Assembly (NCBI GenBank): GCA_025927545.1
Contig: JAICLE010000005.1
Coordinates: forward strand, 1-64,000
Length of the DNA: 64,000 bases
DNA from: Gemmatimonadales bacterium
GTDB lineage: Bacteria > Gemmatimonadota > Gemmatimonadetes > Gemmatimonadales > GWC2-71-9
Reading direction: 5' to 3'
Below, piece after piece: positions 29,814 through 38,937 of the stretch. The notes beneath the pieces are model-generated. The model saw nothing but the letters and a program-made list of their open reading frames with translations. It was not told where the DNA came from and made no database searches. Numbering within the stretch: position 1 is the stretch's first letter; each line of letters begins with the position of its first letter. Made by a program: the position numbers and the translations under genes.

Positions 29814-31253
29814 GTGAACGCCCAGATCGCGTCGACCTTCATCCTGCTGTCCCTGAGTGCGACCGCGGTGAGCGCCCAGCAGCCGGCGCTGAACGACCGC
29901 GTGGCCGCGGCGATGCCGAGCAAGTACGAGGGAGCCAGTTGCGGCATCAAGCCGAACCATTTCAAGGTGAGCAGCGGAGCCTCGTACCTGAAGACCAGCA
30001 TCGAGACGGAAGTTCCCGAAAACAAGGCGCGGTCGCTCGGCAACGGCGAGCGGGTCCTGCTCGAGGCCATCAAGCAGAACGGCCAGGACAAGAATCCCGC
30101 CGCCTGGTACTACCTCGGCCGGATCTACCTGCGCCAGGGCGATCTGTACCACGCGGATTCCGCGCTCAGCCGCGCGCAGGCGCTGGCGCCTGACTGTGCC
30201 AAGGACATCTCCGGCTACCGGCGCGCCGCCTGGGGCGCGCTGCTCAACGCGGGAAGCAAGTTCGAGCAGGAGAAGAACAGCGATTCGGCTCTGGCCATGT
30301 TCCGTCAGGCCGGAGTCATCTATCCGGGGTCTCCTCGCGTCTACTACGGGATGGCCACGATCATGAACGACAAGGGCCAGACCGACAGCGCCGCATACTA
30401 CTTCGGCCAGGCGGCGTCGGCGGGCGAGAATGCCACGGATACGATCGACGTGCAGATCCGCGACCGGTCCGCGTTCAACCAGGCGGCGCTGCTGCTCAAC
30501 GCCAAGAAGTATGACGAGGCGGCGGCCGCGTTCGAGCGCTATCTCAAGTGGAACCCGAAGGACGTCGAGGCCAAGCGCGGGCTCGCGGGCGCCTATCGCG
30601 GCGCCGGCAAGGTGGAGCAGGCACAGGCACTGGAGAAGGAGCTCGTCGCGGCCGGAGGCGCCCCGAGCGCCGCCGGGGCGCCCCCGGCTTCGCAGGATCT
30701 GATGGCGATCGGCGTGAACTTCTACAACGAGAAAAAGTATCCCGACGCCGCCGCGGCATTCGAGAAGGTGGTCGCGTCGGAGCCTTACAACCGGGATGCC
30801 CTCTCGAACCTGAGCAACACCTACCTGGCCATGAAGAATGGCGCCAAGCTGGCGGAGACGGCGGCCAAGCTGGTGGCCATCGAGCCGCTGAGCGAAAATG
30901 CCCTGAAGCTCCTCGGCGAGGGCTACAAGCAGGCAGGCAAGGTGGACCAGGCCGTCAAGACCGCCGAGCAGGTGCTGGCCCTGCCTGCCGACGTCAAGGC
31001 CTCGAACTTCGTCGTGTCCGCGGGAGACGCCACGCTGACCCTGTCGGCGTCGGGCCGTGCGGCTCAGACACCTTCCGGCAAGGCCATTCCACCCGCGCCG
31101 GTGGCGATCGTGGTGGAGTTCCTCAACGCGGCCGGCGGCGTGGTCGCCACCGAGGAGGCGCAGGTCCCGGCGCTTAAGTCCGGCGCCTCGCAGGAGATCC
31201 CTGTCGCGGCGAAGGGGAGTGGAATCACGGCCTGGCGCTACCGGCGGAAGTAG
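29814..31253 (+). CDS. Secreted tetratricopeptide-repeat protein
   Basis: Signal peptide (STFILLSLSATAVSAQQ) and repeated TPR motifs (KYDEAAAAFERYLKWNPKDVEAKRGLA; KYPDAAAAFEKVVASEPYNRDALSNLS). Confidence 0.8.
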   Translation: MNAQIASTFILLSLSATAVSAQQPALNDRVAAAMPSKYEGASCGIKPNHFKVSSGASYLKTSIETEVPENKARSLGNGERVLLEAIKQNGQDKNPAAWYYLGRIYLRQGDLYHADSALSRAQALAPDCAKDISGYRRAAWGALLNAGSKFEQEKNSDSALAMFRQAGVIYPGSPRVYYGMATIMNDKGQTDSAAYYFGQAASAGENATDTIDVQIRDRSAFNQAALLLNAKKYDEAAAAFERYLKWNPKDVEAKRGLAGAYRGAGKVEQAQALEKELVAAGGAPSAAGAPPASQDLMAIGVNFYNEKKYPDAAAAFEKVVASEPYNRDALSNLSNTYLAMKNGAKLAETAAKLVAIEPLSENALKLLGEGYKQAGKVDQAVKTAEQVLALPADVKASNFVVSAGDATLTLSASGRAAQTPSGKAIPPAPVAIVVEFLNAAGGVVATEEAQVPALKSGASQEIPVAAKGSGITAWRYRRK

Positions 31254-31280
31254 TCTGGAGCAGACCACAGAGGAGGGGCC

Positions 31281-32219
31281 ATGGCGGGGGCACGGGCGGA
31301 GCGCGCGATCAAGAGCGGACTGACCACCACGCGCGCGCCGTTCATCGAACAGGCGCAGGCCGAGGGCCGGCTGTACATCCACCAGCCCTACGAACTCTAC
31401 ACCGACGACAATCACGAAGCCTGGCGGCGACTGTTCACCCGCATGGAAGATCGCTGGCGCCGCTACGCCAACCCGCGGTTTCTCCAGGGCATCGACAATC
31501 TCTGCCTCGACCCGGCGCGCGTGCCCCGGCTCGAGGACGTCAACCGATTTCTGAGCCCCCTCACCGGCTTCCAGGCCAAGCCGGTGAGCGGGTACGTTCC
31601 TTCCTTCCTGTTCTTCGACTGTCTGCGCAACCGCGAGTTCCCGACCACGATCACGATCCGGGACGGCGCCACGCTCGACTATCTGCCCGAGCCGGACATC
31701 TTCCACGATATCGCCGGGCACGTGCCGATGCATACCGACCGTGCGTTCGCCGACACGCTGGTCCGGTTCGGCGACTGTGCCCACACCGCGGCGGAAATCG
31801 TGGCGGGAATCCGGGACGAGCACGAGCAGATCCGGCGGGTCACCAGCATCTTCAAGGCGCTCGCGCGGTTCTTCTGGTTCACGATCGAGTTCGGGCTCAT
31901 GCGGGGCCCGAACGGGCACGGCCTCAAGGTGTACGGGAGCGGGCTGCTGAGCTCTCACGGCGAAATCGCTCATGCGATCGATTCACCCGAGGTGCAGCGG
32001 TATCCGATGCAGCTCGAGTGGGTCATCAACCAGTACTTCGAGATCGACCACTACCAGCCCCTGCTGTTCGTGGTGGACTCGTTCGAGCACCTCTTCGACC
32101 TGGTCGGCGAGCTCGAGCGGTGGATGCGGGAGGGCCGGCTGGACAACGTCTCGCCCGGGGAGCCGGCCGTGAGTGAGCCGGACCTGCGGAGCTTCCTGGA
32201 TGCGTCGCGGGGGAAGTGA
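31281..32219 (+). CDS. phhA: Phenylalanine 4-monooxygenase (aromatic amino acid hydroxylase)
   Basis: Fe ligand motif PEPDIFHDIAGHVPMHTD and downstream FFWFTIEFGLM...KVYGSGLLSSHGEI. Confidence 0.92.
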   Translation: MAGARAERAIKSGLTTTRAPFIEQAQAEGRLYIHQPYELYTDDNHEAWRRLFTRMEDRWRRYANPRFLQGIDNLCLDPARVPRLEDVNRFLSPLTGFQAKPVSGYVPSFLFFDCLRNREFPTTITIRDGATLDYLPEPDIFHDIAGHVPMHTDRAFADTLVRFGDCAHTAAEIVAGIRDEHEQIRRVTSIFKALARFFWFTIEFGLMRGPNGHGLKVYGSGLLSSHGEIAHAIDSPEVQRYPMQLEWVINQYFEIDHYQPLLFVVDSFEHLFDLVGELERWMREGRLDNVSPGEPAVSEPDLRSFLDASRGK

Positions 32220-32232
32220 GCGCCGCGTCGGC

Positions 32233-32261
32233 TTGACACCGGCCGGCGGGGCGATGACACT
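32233..32261 (+). promoter_or_regulatory. Possible sigma-70-type promoter upstream of the degenerate tRNA-Gly
   Basis: TTGACA (32233-32238), 17-nt spacer, GACACT (32256-32261), 12 nt before the acceptor-like start at 32274; -10 is weak. Confidence 0.4.
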
Positions 32262-32273
32262 CGCCTCTCGCTC

Positions 32274-32342
32274 GCGGGCGCGATTCAGTGATAGAATGCC
32301 GGCTTGCCAAGCTGGGCACCTACTCGGCTAACTCCCGCCCAA
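32274..32342 (+). pseudogene. Degenerate tRNA-Gly (anticodon GCC)
   Basis: GCGGGCG-CG-ATTCAGTGATAGAAT-G-CCGGC-TTGCCAA-GCTGG folds as acceptor 5' strand, D-arm and anticodon arm, closely matching the intact tRNA-Gly at 33332; the 3' part lacks the TTCRANT T-loop and a full acceptor complement. Confidence 0.7.
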
Positions 32343-32414
32343 GTCAGCGCCTCACAACGACTCCGAATCCCTCCCCGTGGGTTGCTGGTCTCTGCAAACC
32401 GTTCCCCGGCCCAT

Positions 32415-32951
32415 TCAGTAAGTGATCGTGCCCTCAATCGTGAAATGGGCAGTACCGGTACCAGCGACAGGGTCGAGAGCCGCGGTCCCCTTGGTGTAGG
32501 CCGTGCCCGCAGCATCAGCGAAGCGTCCGGTTCCGCCTCGGAAGCGCTCCGTACCTTCGAAGGTCGCCGTGAAGTCGGACAGGTTCGTGACACCCGTCCC
32601 GCTAAACGAGGAGTTCACTCGATCACCGTTGGCGGCGACATACGCCCCAGTGTTGGTGACGACCCCCGGCAGGAGCCCGTTGACCGGAGGCCCTGAGGGC
32701 ACGACCGACTGTAGGACCGTGTTGTGGCTGAGTCCGAGATGGGAGAGTTGGCACGTATACTCGATCCTGAGATCGAGGCGGCCGTCTGGGGCAACGTCTA
32801 GTATCGTGACCTCGGTGTCGCAGCGGCCGCCCAATGGGTGCGAAACCTCGGAGTGCCCGCCTCGAGCGAACGACGGAGCAGTCGGAGTGTCCGTAGAAGA
32901 GCATGCTGCAAGCGCGACGAGGGTGGCGGCGCCAAATCCGGTCCTATGCAT
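32415..32951 (-). CDS. Putative secreted lipoprotein of unknown function (beta-rich, Gly/Thr-rich)
   Basis: Minus ATG at 32951 with GGAGG RBS 6 nt upstream; MHRTGFGAATLVALAACSS lipobox; FEGTERFRGGTGRFADAAGTA...GTAHFTIEGTITY. Confidence 0.7.
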   Translation of the reverse strand: MHRTGFGAATLVALAACSSTDTPTAPSFARGGHSEVSHPLGGRCDTEVTILDVAPDGRLDLRIEYTCQLSHLGLSHNTVLQSVVPSGPPVNGLLPGVVTNTGAYVAANGDRVNSSFSGTGVTNLSDFTATFEGTERFRGGTGRFADAAGTAYTKGTAALDPVAGTGTAHFTIEGTITY

Positions 32952-32978
32952 GGTGGGCCTCCGGAGGTATGTGGCGCT

Positions 32979-33007
32979 ACGGTAGGGAACGGTACCAGAG
33001 TCGTCAA
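32979..33007 (-). promoter_or_regulatory. Possible sigma-70-type promoter for the minus-strand lipoprotein gene
   Basis: On - strand TTGACG (33007-33002), 17-nt spacer, TACCGT (32984-32979), 28 nt before the ATG. Confidence 0.4.
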
Positions 33008-33331
33008 GCGGACTCAGAAAGATCGGTGTGCAGCCGTCGTGAGTTGGTGTGTCTATCGTGATATGAAACCGGATACCAGGATTTAGTTCCCTCTCCATCC
33101 GCGAGGGGCCTTGTGGCAAGCCTGGTGGGCTGCATCGACGGCGTGAGATGGGGTCAGTGCTTCACAGACGTGGCAGCGGAGCCGCGACGGAGGTCCGCGG
33201 GCGCAAGATCATCGGGCCTCGCCCTGAGTGTTCGATATGCAGCGAACCTGTGCCGGAAGGGCTTGATGTGTCGGCCACCTTTGGTCATATTGGTCGAGTC
33301 ACAGATTGCCAAGTCATTCTAGCGCAATTCC

Positions 33332-33403
<72 letters not shown>

Positions 33404-33416
33404 CTCGGAAGTTGTT

Positions 33417-33451
33417 CGCCTGACGTGGGCACACCTGCGTCAGGCGTTTTC
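33417..33451 (+). terminator. Rho-independent terminator after tRNA-Gly
   Basis: CGCCTGACG-12 nt-CGTCAGGCG stem followed by TTTTC. Confidence 0.85.
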
Positions 33452-33469
33452 ATGCGCCGGACGGCGCAT
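33452..33469. repeat. Short perfect inverted repeat
   Basis: ATGCGCC-GGAC-GGCGCAT immediately after the tRNA terminator. Confidence 0.5.
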
Positions 33470-33532
33470 CGTGGAGCGGCAGCCCTCCGGCGTCAAGCTC
33501 ATCTTCACATACGTGTTGGCGTAGGTTGATCG

Positions 33533-33994
33533 ATGCTCCTCCCGGGCGATGAGTCGTACATGCGGCGCTGCCTGGAGCTGGCGCGGCGTGCACTCGCCGC
33601 AGGCGAGGTCCCGGTCGGCGCGGTCGTCGTGCGCGCTGGCGACGTGATCGGCGAGGGTTGCGAGCGGACGCGCGAGCTGCTCGACCCCGCGGCGCACGCC
33701 GAGATCGAGGCCCTTCGCGCCGCGTGCCGCGCCAGCGGCACGCTCGATCTGGCCAGCGCCACCCTCTACACCACCGTCGAGCCGTGTGTGCTCTGTGCGT
33801 ATGCCGTGCGGCGGACGCGTATCCGCCGCGTCGTGTTCGGCGTACCCGCCGGCGTACTTGGAGGGGTGAGCGGAGGCTGCCCGCTGCTCACCGACGTCGC
33901 GTCGTTCACGGGCGCCGAGCCACCGCTGGTAACGGCCGGCGTTCTGGCCGAGGATTGCCGGCGACTGCTCGCCGCGCCCCATCCAGACGCCTAG
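33533..33994 (+). CDS. tadA: Nucleoside/tRNA deaminase (TadA-like, COG0590)
   Basis: HAEIEALR and TTVEPCVLCAYAVRRTRI zinc-deaminase motifs, EVPVGAVVV. Confidence 0.78.
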   Translation: MLLPGDESYMRRCLELARRALAAGEVPVGAVVVRAGDVIGEGCERTRELLDPAAHAEIEALRAACRASGTLDLASATLYTTVEPCVLCAYAVRRTRIRRVVFGVPAGVLGGVSGGCPLLTDVASFTGAEPPLVTAGVLAEDCRRLLAAPHPDA

Positions 33995-34133
33995 GCGGCC
34001 GGCGGCGCCTCCGAGCTGGGCTCCTGGAGGCCTTCGCCTGTGACCAGCCTCACGGCTCGAGCCGGGCCAATGACCGAGTATGGCTCGGTGCGGCGCTCAA
34101 GCGGAGCGCCGCCGGATTTGTCGAGGAGGACAC

Positions 34134-34682
34134 ATGAAAGGTTTGATACTCGGGATCGGGGCGCTGGCGGCCGTCATGCTCGTCCCGGCCACGGCCAGCG
34201 CGCAGATGCCGGTCGTATTGGTGTGCCAGGACGGGAGCACTCAGCCAGGGCCGTCGCAGGTCGCCTGCAAGAACCACGGGGACGTGGACTGGACTACGAC
34301 GAACGTCTGGACCAAGATGCGCGCCGGGCAGTTCGCCTCCACGGACACGGTGGCATGCAAGGACGGCCAAGCCGCCGCGGCCTCGGCCACGGCGTGTGAC
34401 AGCCACGGAGGGGTGGACAGCGTCTCGACGCTTGCGGCCATCAAGCGCCGGCAGCAGGCGAACCGCTATGCCAGGCCGGACTCCGGGAAGGTCGGAGCGG
34501 ACACCACACGCGGCTATCAGCCGGGTGCCACCGGCGCCGACACCGCGGCCAGGACGGATACGGCTTCGATGAAGAACAGCACGTCGGCATCCGACACGTC
34601 TTCGATGCGAGACTCGTCCTCCATGCGGGACACGTCGTCCGCTGGAGCGCCATCGAGTAGCGATAGCTCGCACTCGAGGTAG
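34134..34682 (+). CDS. Secreted protein with two DUF3761-like Cys/His repeats and Ser/Thr-rich tail
   Basis: Signal peptide ...ATASAQ; repeats VCQDGSTQPGPSQVACKNHGDVD and ACKDGQAAAASATACDSHGGVD; low-complexity D/T/S/M tail. Confidence 0.7.
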   Translation: MKGLILGIGALAAVMLVPATASAQMPVVLVCQDGSTQPGPSQVACKNHGDVDWTTTNVWTKMRAGQFASTDTVACKDGQAAAASATACDSHGGVDSVSTLAAIKRRQQANRYARPDSGKVGADTTRGYQPGATGADTAARTDTASMKNSTSASDTSSMRDSSSMRDTSSAGAPSSSDSSHSR

Positions 34683-34705
34683 CCGGCCTGCCTGCGGCAT
34701 GCCTT

Positions 34706-34740
34706 CGAGGCCCCGATCCCGACCAGGGATCGGGGCCTCG
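34706..34740 (+). terminator. Strong hairpin, probable transcription terminator
   Basis: 15-bp perfect stem CGAGGCCCCGATCCC-GACCA-GGGATCGGGGCCTCG, then GCTTTA. Confidence 0.75.
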
Positions 34741-34823
34741 GCTTTACGCCCCCAGGCGCTTGACTCCCCGCGCTCGGGGGCAGATCATTCCGCTACCCCC
34801 TCGTTTCACTTCGCGGAAGTCCC

Positions 34824-36809
34824 GTGGACGAGCCCGTCCGTCGCGCGACCCGCACGCGGCGTTTTCCTCTCGCCCGGCTGCGCGTGCTGATGGTGACCCA
34901 GGACCCGGCCGCAACCGCGGACGTCCTGGCTGCGCTGCGCGCCGAAGTTCCGCCGGAGTTCGCGGTGGTGGCCGCATCCCGGGTGGCCGCGGCCCTGGGC
35001 CAGCTCCAGGCAGACCGGTTCGACGCGGTGCTGCTCGACCTCACGATCCCGGAGCTCGGCGGCCCTCCGACGATCCTGTCGCTGCACGAGCGCTGGCCCG
35101 AGCTGCCGATCCTCGCCCTTGGCGCCGACGGGGAGCCCGCGGCGGCCGCGGAAGCGCTGAGACTCGGCGCACAGGATTTCCTCCCGCGCGCGGCGCTCCG
35201 CACCCCTCACCTGGCGCGCTCGCTGCGGCACGCCGTCTGGCGCGCGGCAGCCGGCCGCGCGCGAGTGCAGCGCGAGAGCGAGCGGCAGCTCCACAGCATT
35301 ACGGAGGGCATTCCGGGCGCCGTGTACCACTATCGGCTGTCGCCCGACGGCCGCGAGTCGTTCCGTTTCCTGAGCGCGGGCATTCGGAAGCTGGCGGGCA
35401 TCGGGTCGGAAGAAGCCGAAGCCGATGGGAGCCGGTTCTGGTCGCTGGTGCACGCGGACGACATCGCCACCTGCCGTGCCACCCTCCTCCAGTCGGCGAG
35501 AACGCTCCGGCCCTGGCTGCTCGAATTCCGCCTCACGCCAAAGGATGGCGCCCCGAAGTGGATCAGAGGCAGCGCACTCCCGACGCCCGAAGCCGACGGC
35601 GGCACGTTGTGGAACGGCATCTTCGTGGACGTGGGCGAGCAGCGGTTCCTCGAGGAGCAACTCCGGCAGGCACAGAAGATGGAAGCGGTCGGCCAGCTCG
35701 CGGGAGGCGTCGCGCACGACTTCAACAATCTCCTCACCGCCATCGGCAGCTCGGCCGATATGGCGCTGGAGGAGCTTGCGGACCAGGAGGCGGTGCGGGA
35801 ACACCTGGGGGAGATCCAGCGCGCCACCGTACGCGCGGCAGACCTGACACGTCAGCTCCTGGCGTTCAGTCGCCGGCAGGTGTTGAACCTGGAAGTGGTC
35901 GCGCTGGCCGACGTCGTGCACGAGGGCGAGCGCATGCTGCGGCGGCTCATCGGCGAACCCATCCGGCTCGAGACTGCGATCGATCCGGACGCGCCGCCGG
36001 TCCGCGCCGACCGCACTCAGCTCGCCCAGGTCCTCATGAACCTGGCAGTGAACGCGCGTGACGCCATGCCCGACGGGGGCACGCTCACGCTGGCAACCGG
36101 GCACCGCGTCGTCCGCCCCTCGGACGCGCGGCGCCAGCGCGGCCTCTCGCCCGGGGCGTACAGTCTCCTGGTGGTGCGGGACACCGGCACCGGCATGGAC
36201 GAGGCGACCCGCTCGCGCATCTTCGAGCCGTTCTTCACCACGAAGGAGCGGGGGAAGGGCACCGGCCTCGGGCTCTCGATGGTGTACGGCATCGTGAAGC
36301 AGACGGGCGGATACATCCACGTGGACACCGCGCCGGGACGCGGCACGGCGTTCACGATCCACCTGCCGGTCGCCCCGGCGGGCCTGAGCGGGGCTGAGCG
36401 GCCACCAGCACGGCGCCGGGTGCGGAGCCGGGGCACGGAGCGGGTGCTGGTCGTGGAAGACGAAGACGGCGTGCGCGCCCCGGTCCGCCGGATACTGCTG
36501 GCGCACGGCTACCGCGTCCTGGAGGCGCCCGATGGGCCGTCCGCACTGCGGGTGGCGGAGGAGCAGCCGGGGAAGATCGACCTGCTGCTGACCGACGTGG
36601 TAATGCCCGGGATGAACGGCGGCGAACTCGCCCGCCGGCTGCGCCGGCTCAGGCCCGGCATCAGAGTCGTGTTCATGTCGGGCTACAGCGCCGAGGCGGT
36701 CGCGATGCATGGCGAGCTCTCGCCAGGCGCCGCCTTCCTGCAGAAGCCCTTCAGCGTCGAGGAGCTGACCGAGCGGCTCCGGGATGCGCTGGAGCACGAG
36801 CAGCCATAG
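34824..36809 (+). CDS. Hybrid sensor histidine kinase: REC-PAS-HisKA-HATPase-REC
   Basis: N-terminal REC-like (VLLDLTIPELGG), PAS-like region, GGVAHDFNNLLTAI H-box, GTGMDEATRSRIFEPFFTTKERGKGTGLGLSMVYG, C-terminal REC (LLLTDVVMPGMNG). Confidence 0.9.
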   Translation: MDEPVRRATRTRRFPLARLRVLMVTQDPAATADVLAALRAEVPPEFAVVAASRVAAALGQLQADRFDAVLLDLTIPELGGPPTILSLHERWPELPILALGADGEPAAAAEALRLGAQDFLPRAALRTPHLARSLRHAVWRAAAGRARVQRESERQLHSITEGIPGAVYHYRLSPDGRESFRFLSAGIRKLAGIGSEEAEADGSRFWSLVHADDIATCRATLLQSARTLRPWLLEFRLTPKDGAPKWIRGSALPTPEADGGTLWNGIFVDVGEQRFLEEQLRQAQKMEAVGQLAGGVAHDFNNLLTAIGSSADMALEELADQEAVREHLGEIQRATVRAADLTRQLLAFSRRQVLNLEVVALADVVHEGERMLRRLIGEPIRLETAIDPDAPPVRADRTQLAQVLMNLAVNARDAMPDGGTLTLATGHRVVRPSDARRQRGLSPGAYSLLVVRDTGTGMDEATRSRIFEPFFTTKERGKGTGLGLSMVYGIVKQTGGYIHVDTAPGRGTAFTIHLPVAPAGLSGAERPPARRRVRSRGTERVLVVEDEDGVRAPVRRILLAHGYRVLEAPDGPSALRVAEEQPGKIDLLLTDVVMPGMNGGELARRLRRLRPGIRVVFMSGYSAEAVAMHGELSPGAAFLQKPFSVEELTERLRDALEHEQP

Positions 36810-36946
36810 CCCGACACGCCCGCCTCACCGACCGTCGTGATGGCGCCACAGTCGCCGGACGGTCTTGCCGAACCGCGTTGCCGACAGCACGTTAAGCCCT
36901 GACGCGCAGCCTCCCGGCTGGCGCGAATCGTGCGCTTCCAACCGGA

Positions 36947-38851
36947 ATGCCCCGTCCCCTGCATCCGATGACTCCTGTTTCGCGTGGTAGCAAGCGTCTC
37001 ATGTTGGCCGCGTCACTCGCGGTTGCGTCGGTCACGTGCGGCGGCGAGGAGCTCACCCAGCCCGGTACCGAGCCCACCGCGGGCAACGTCTCGCTCTCGG
37101 CCGGCCCGGCGGCCTCGATCAAAATCGTGGTCCAACCGCCGGCGAGCGCCCTGGATCGCGAAGTCTGGGATCCGGCCCGGCAACCTGTCGTACTAGTCAA
37201 GGACGCAAGCGGGAGCGGAGTCGGGGGAGCCGTCGTCACGGTGAGCATCGCCACCGGATCGGGGACGGTGCAGGGGACCGTGACGGCAACGACGCTCGCC
37301 ACCGGCAAGGCCAAGTTCGCCGACCTGGGCATCGCCGGCACGGGCCCGCACACGCTTCGCTACTCGACCGGTGCCGTCACGGCCACGTCCTCCCCGGTCA
37401 CGCTCGGCGCGCTGCCGCCGGAGGCGACGACGGGCCAGTGGGACGCGCCCGTCAACTGGGACATCGTCCCGCTGCACATGAGCCTCCTGCCCACCGGGAA
37501 GATCATCGCCTGGGGCAAGTACGAGGCGGGCACGGCGATGATGGCCAACCCACGCCTGTGGGACCCGGCGGCCGGCCCGCCCACGACGGCCGTCGAGGTG
37601 CCCGCCGATACCATGCTGTTCTGCTCGGGGCACGCGCTCATGGCCGACGGCCGCCTGATGGTTTCGGGCGGCCACAAGGACGACGATCGCGGGCTCGACG
37701 TCACCAACATCTTCGACCCGTTTACGGAGCGGTGGGTGACGGGCCTCCCCAAGATGGCCCAGGGTCGCTGGTACCCCACCGTGACCACGCTCGCGGATGG
37801 GCGGATGGTTACCGTGGCGGGACGCGATACCACCTCGACCGAGGTGCTCATCCCGGAGATCTGGGAAAACGGCCGGTGGGTGCGCCTTACCGGCGCGAGC
37901 CTCAAGCTGCCGTACTATCCCCGGCAATTCCTGGCGCCGAACGGGAAGGTGTTCTACGCCGGTGAGCGGGTGAAGGCCCGGTGGCTCGACGTGGACGTCG
38001 TGACGTCCAGCGGCCGGGGCAAGTGGACTTCGGGCTCGGGGCTCACGCACATCTGGCCCTATAACCGCGACTACGGCTCGGCCGTGATGTACGAAACCGG
38101 CAAGGTCCTGGTCGTCGGCGGCGGCGGCGACCTCAAGTGGAGCACGAACGATCCCAAGTCCAGCACGCCCACAGCCTCGGCCGAGACGATCGACCTGAAC
38201 ACCTCCAGCCCGCGCTGGACCGGCACCGATCCGATGCAGTTCGCCCGGCGGCACATGAACGCGACCATCCTGCCGGACGGCCAGGTGCTGGCGACGGGCG
38301 GCACCAGCGCGGGCGGCTTCAACACCCTGTCAGGAGCCGTGCACGCGGCCGAGGTGTGGAACCCCCGGACCGGTCACTGGACACAGCTCGCCAGCAACCG
38401 GATCGACCGGGCATATCACTCGGTGTCGCTGCTGCTGCCCGACGGCACGGTGCTGCATGGAGCGAGCGGCGACGCAAACGTCCCGCTCACGCCGGAGCCG
38501 TACCCGGCCCAGCGCAACCACGAGATCTTCCGGCCACCCTATCTGTTCAAGGGCGCCCGGCCCGTCATCACCAGCCTGTCCCAGACGACCGTGGGATACG
38601 GCCAGAGCTTCTTCGTCACCACGCCCAACGCCGCCCAGATCACCGAGGCGCGGTGGATCCGGCTCGGGTCGGTCACGCACGCGTTCGACGCGAACCAGCG
38701 CGCCAATACGCTGACGCTGGCGCGGCTCTCGGGGAAGGTGCGGGTCACGACGCCGACCACCAGCCGGCGGGCACCCCCCGGCCACTATATCCTGTTCCTG
38801 CTGAATCGGAACGGCGTGCCGTCGGCCGGCACGATCATGAAGCTGCAGTAG
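36947..38851 (+). CDS. Galactose oxidase-like copper-radical oxidase (kelch barrel + DUF1929), predicted lipoprotein with Ig-like domain
   Basis: [75 protein letters not shown] align by eye with galactose-oxidase ligand motifs; lipobox-like VASVTCGG. Confidence 0.85.
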   Translation: MPRPLHPMTPVSRGSKRLMLAASLAVASVTCGGEELTQPGTEPTAGNVSLSAGPAASIKIVVQPPASALDREVWDPARQPVVLVKDASGSGVGGAVVTVSIATGSGTVQGTVTATTLATGKAKFADLGIAGTGPHTLRYSTGAVTATSSPVTLGALPPEATTGQWDAPVNWDIVPLHMSLLPTGKIIAWGKYEAGTAMMANPRLWDPAAGPPTTAVEVPADTMLFCSGHALMADGRLMVSGGHKDDDRGLDVTNIFDPFTERWVTGLPKMAQGRWYPTVTTLADGRMVTVAGRDTTSTEVLIPEIWENGRWVRLTGASLKLPYYPRQFLAPNGKVFYAGERVKARWLDVDVVTSSGRGKWTSGSGLTHIWPYNRDYGSAVMYETGKVLVVGGGGDLKWSTNDPKSSTPTASAETIDLNTSSPRWTGTDPMQFARRHMNATILPDGQVLATGGTSAGGFNTLSGAVHAAEVWNPRTGHWTQLASNRIDRAYHSVSLLLPDGTVLHGASGDANVPLTPEPYPAQRNHEIFRPPYLFKGARPVITSLSQTTVGYGQSFFVTTPNAAQITEARWIRLGSVTHAFDANQRANTLTLARLSGKVRVTTPTTSRRAPPGHYILFLLNRNGVPSAGTIMKLQ

Positions 38852-38937
38852 CCAGCCCAGCAGGAGCGGCGTTGAACCGCTCCCTCCAGCGTCATTTGTG
38901 CTTGTCGGATGCCTCGCCGGACCGACTAGATTCCGGA

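Noticed and set aside
32274-32342. Calling a functional tRNA-Gly(GCC) here
   Set aside because: 5' half and anticodon arm are convincing, but the T-loop consensus is missing and only about 5 of 7 acceptor pairs can form, so it is listed as degenerate instead.
38137-38937. N-terminal extension of recQ in the ORF track (38137..41031)
   Set aside because: Out-of-frame overlap with the galactose-oxidase-like gene; RecQ homology begins just after GTG 38938.
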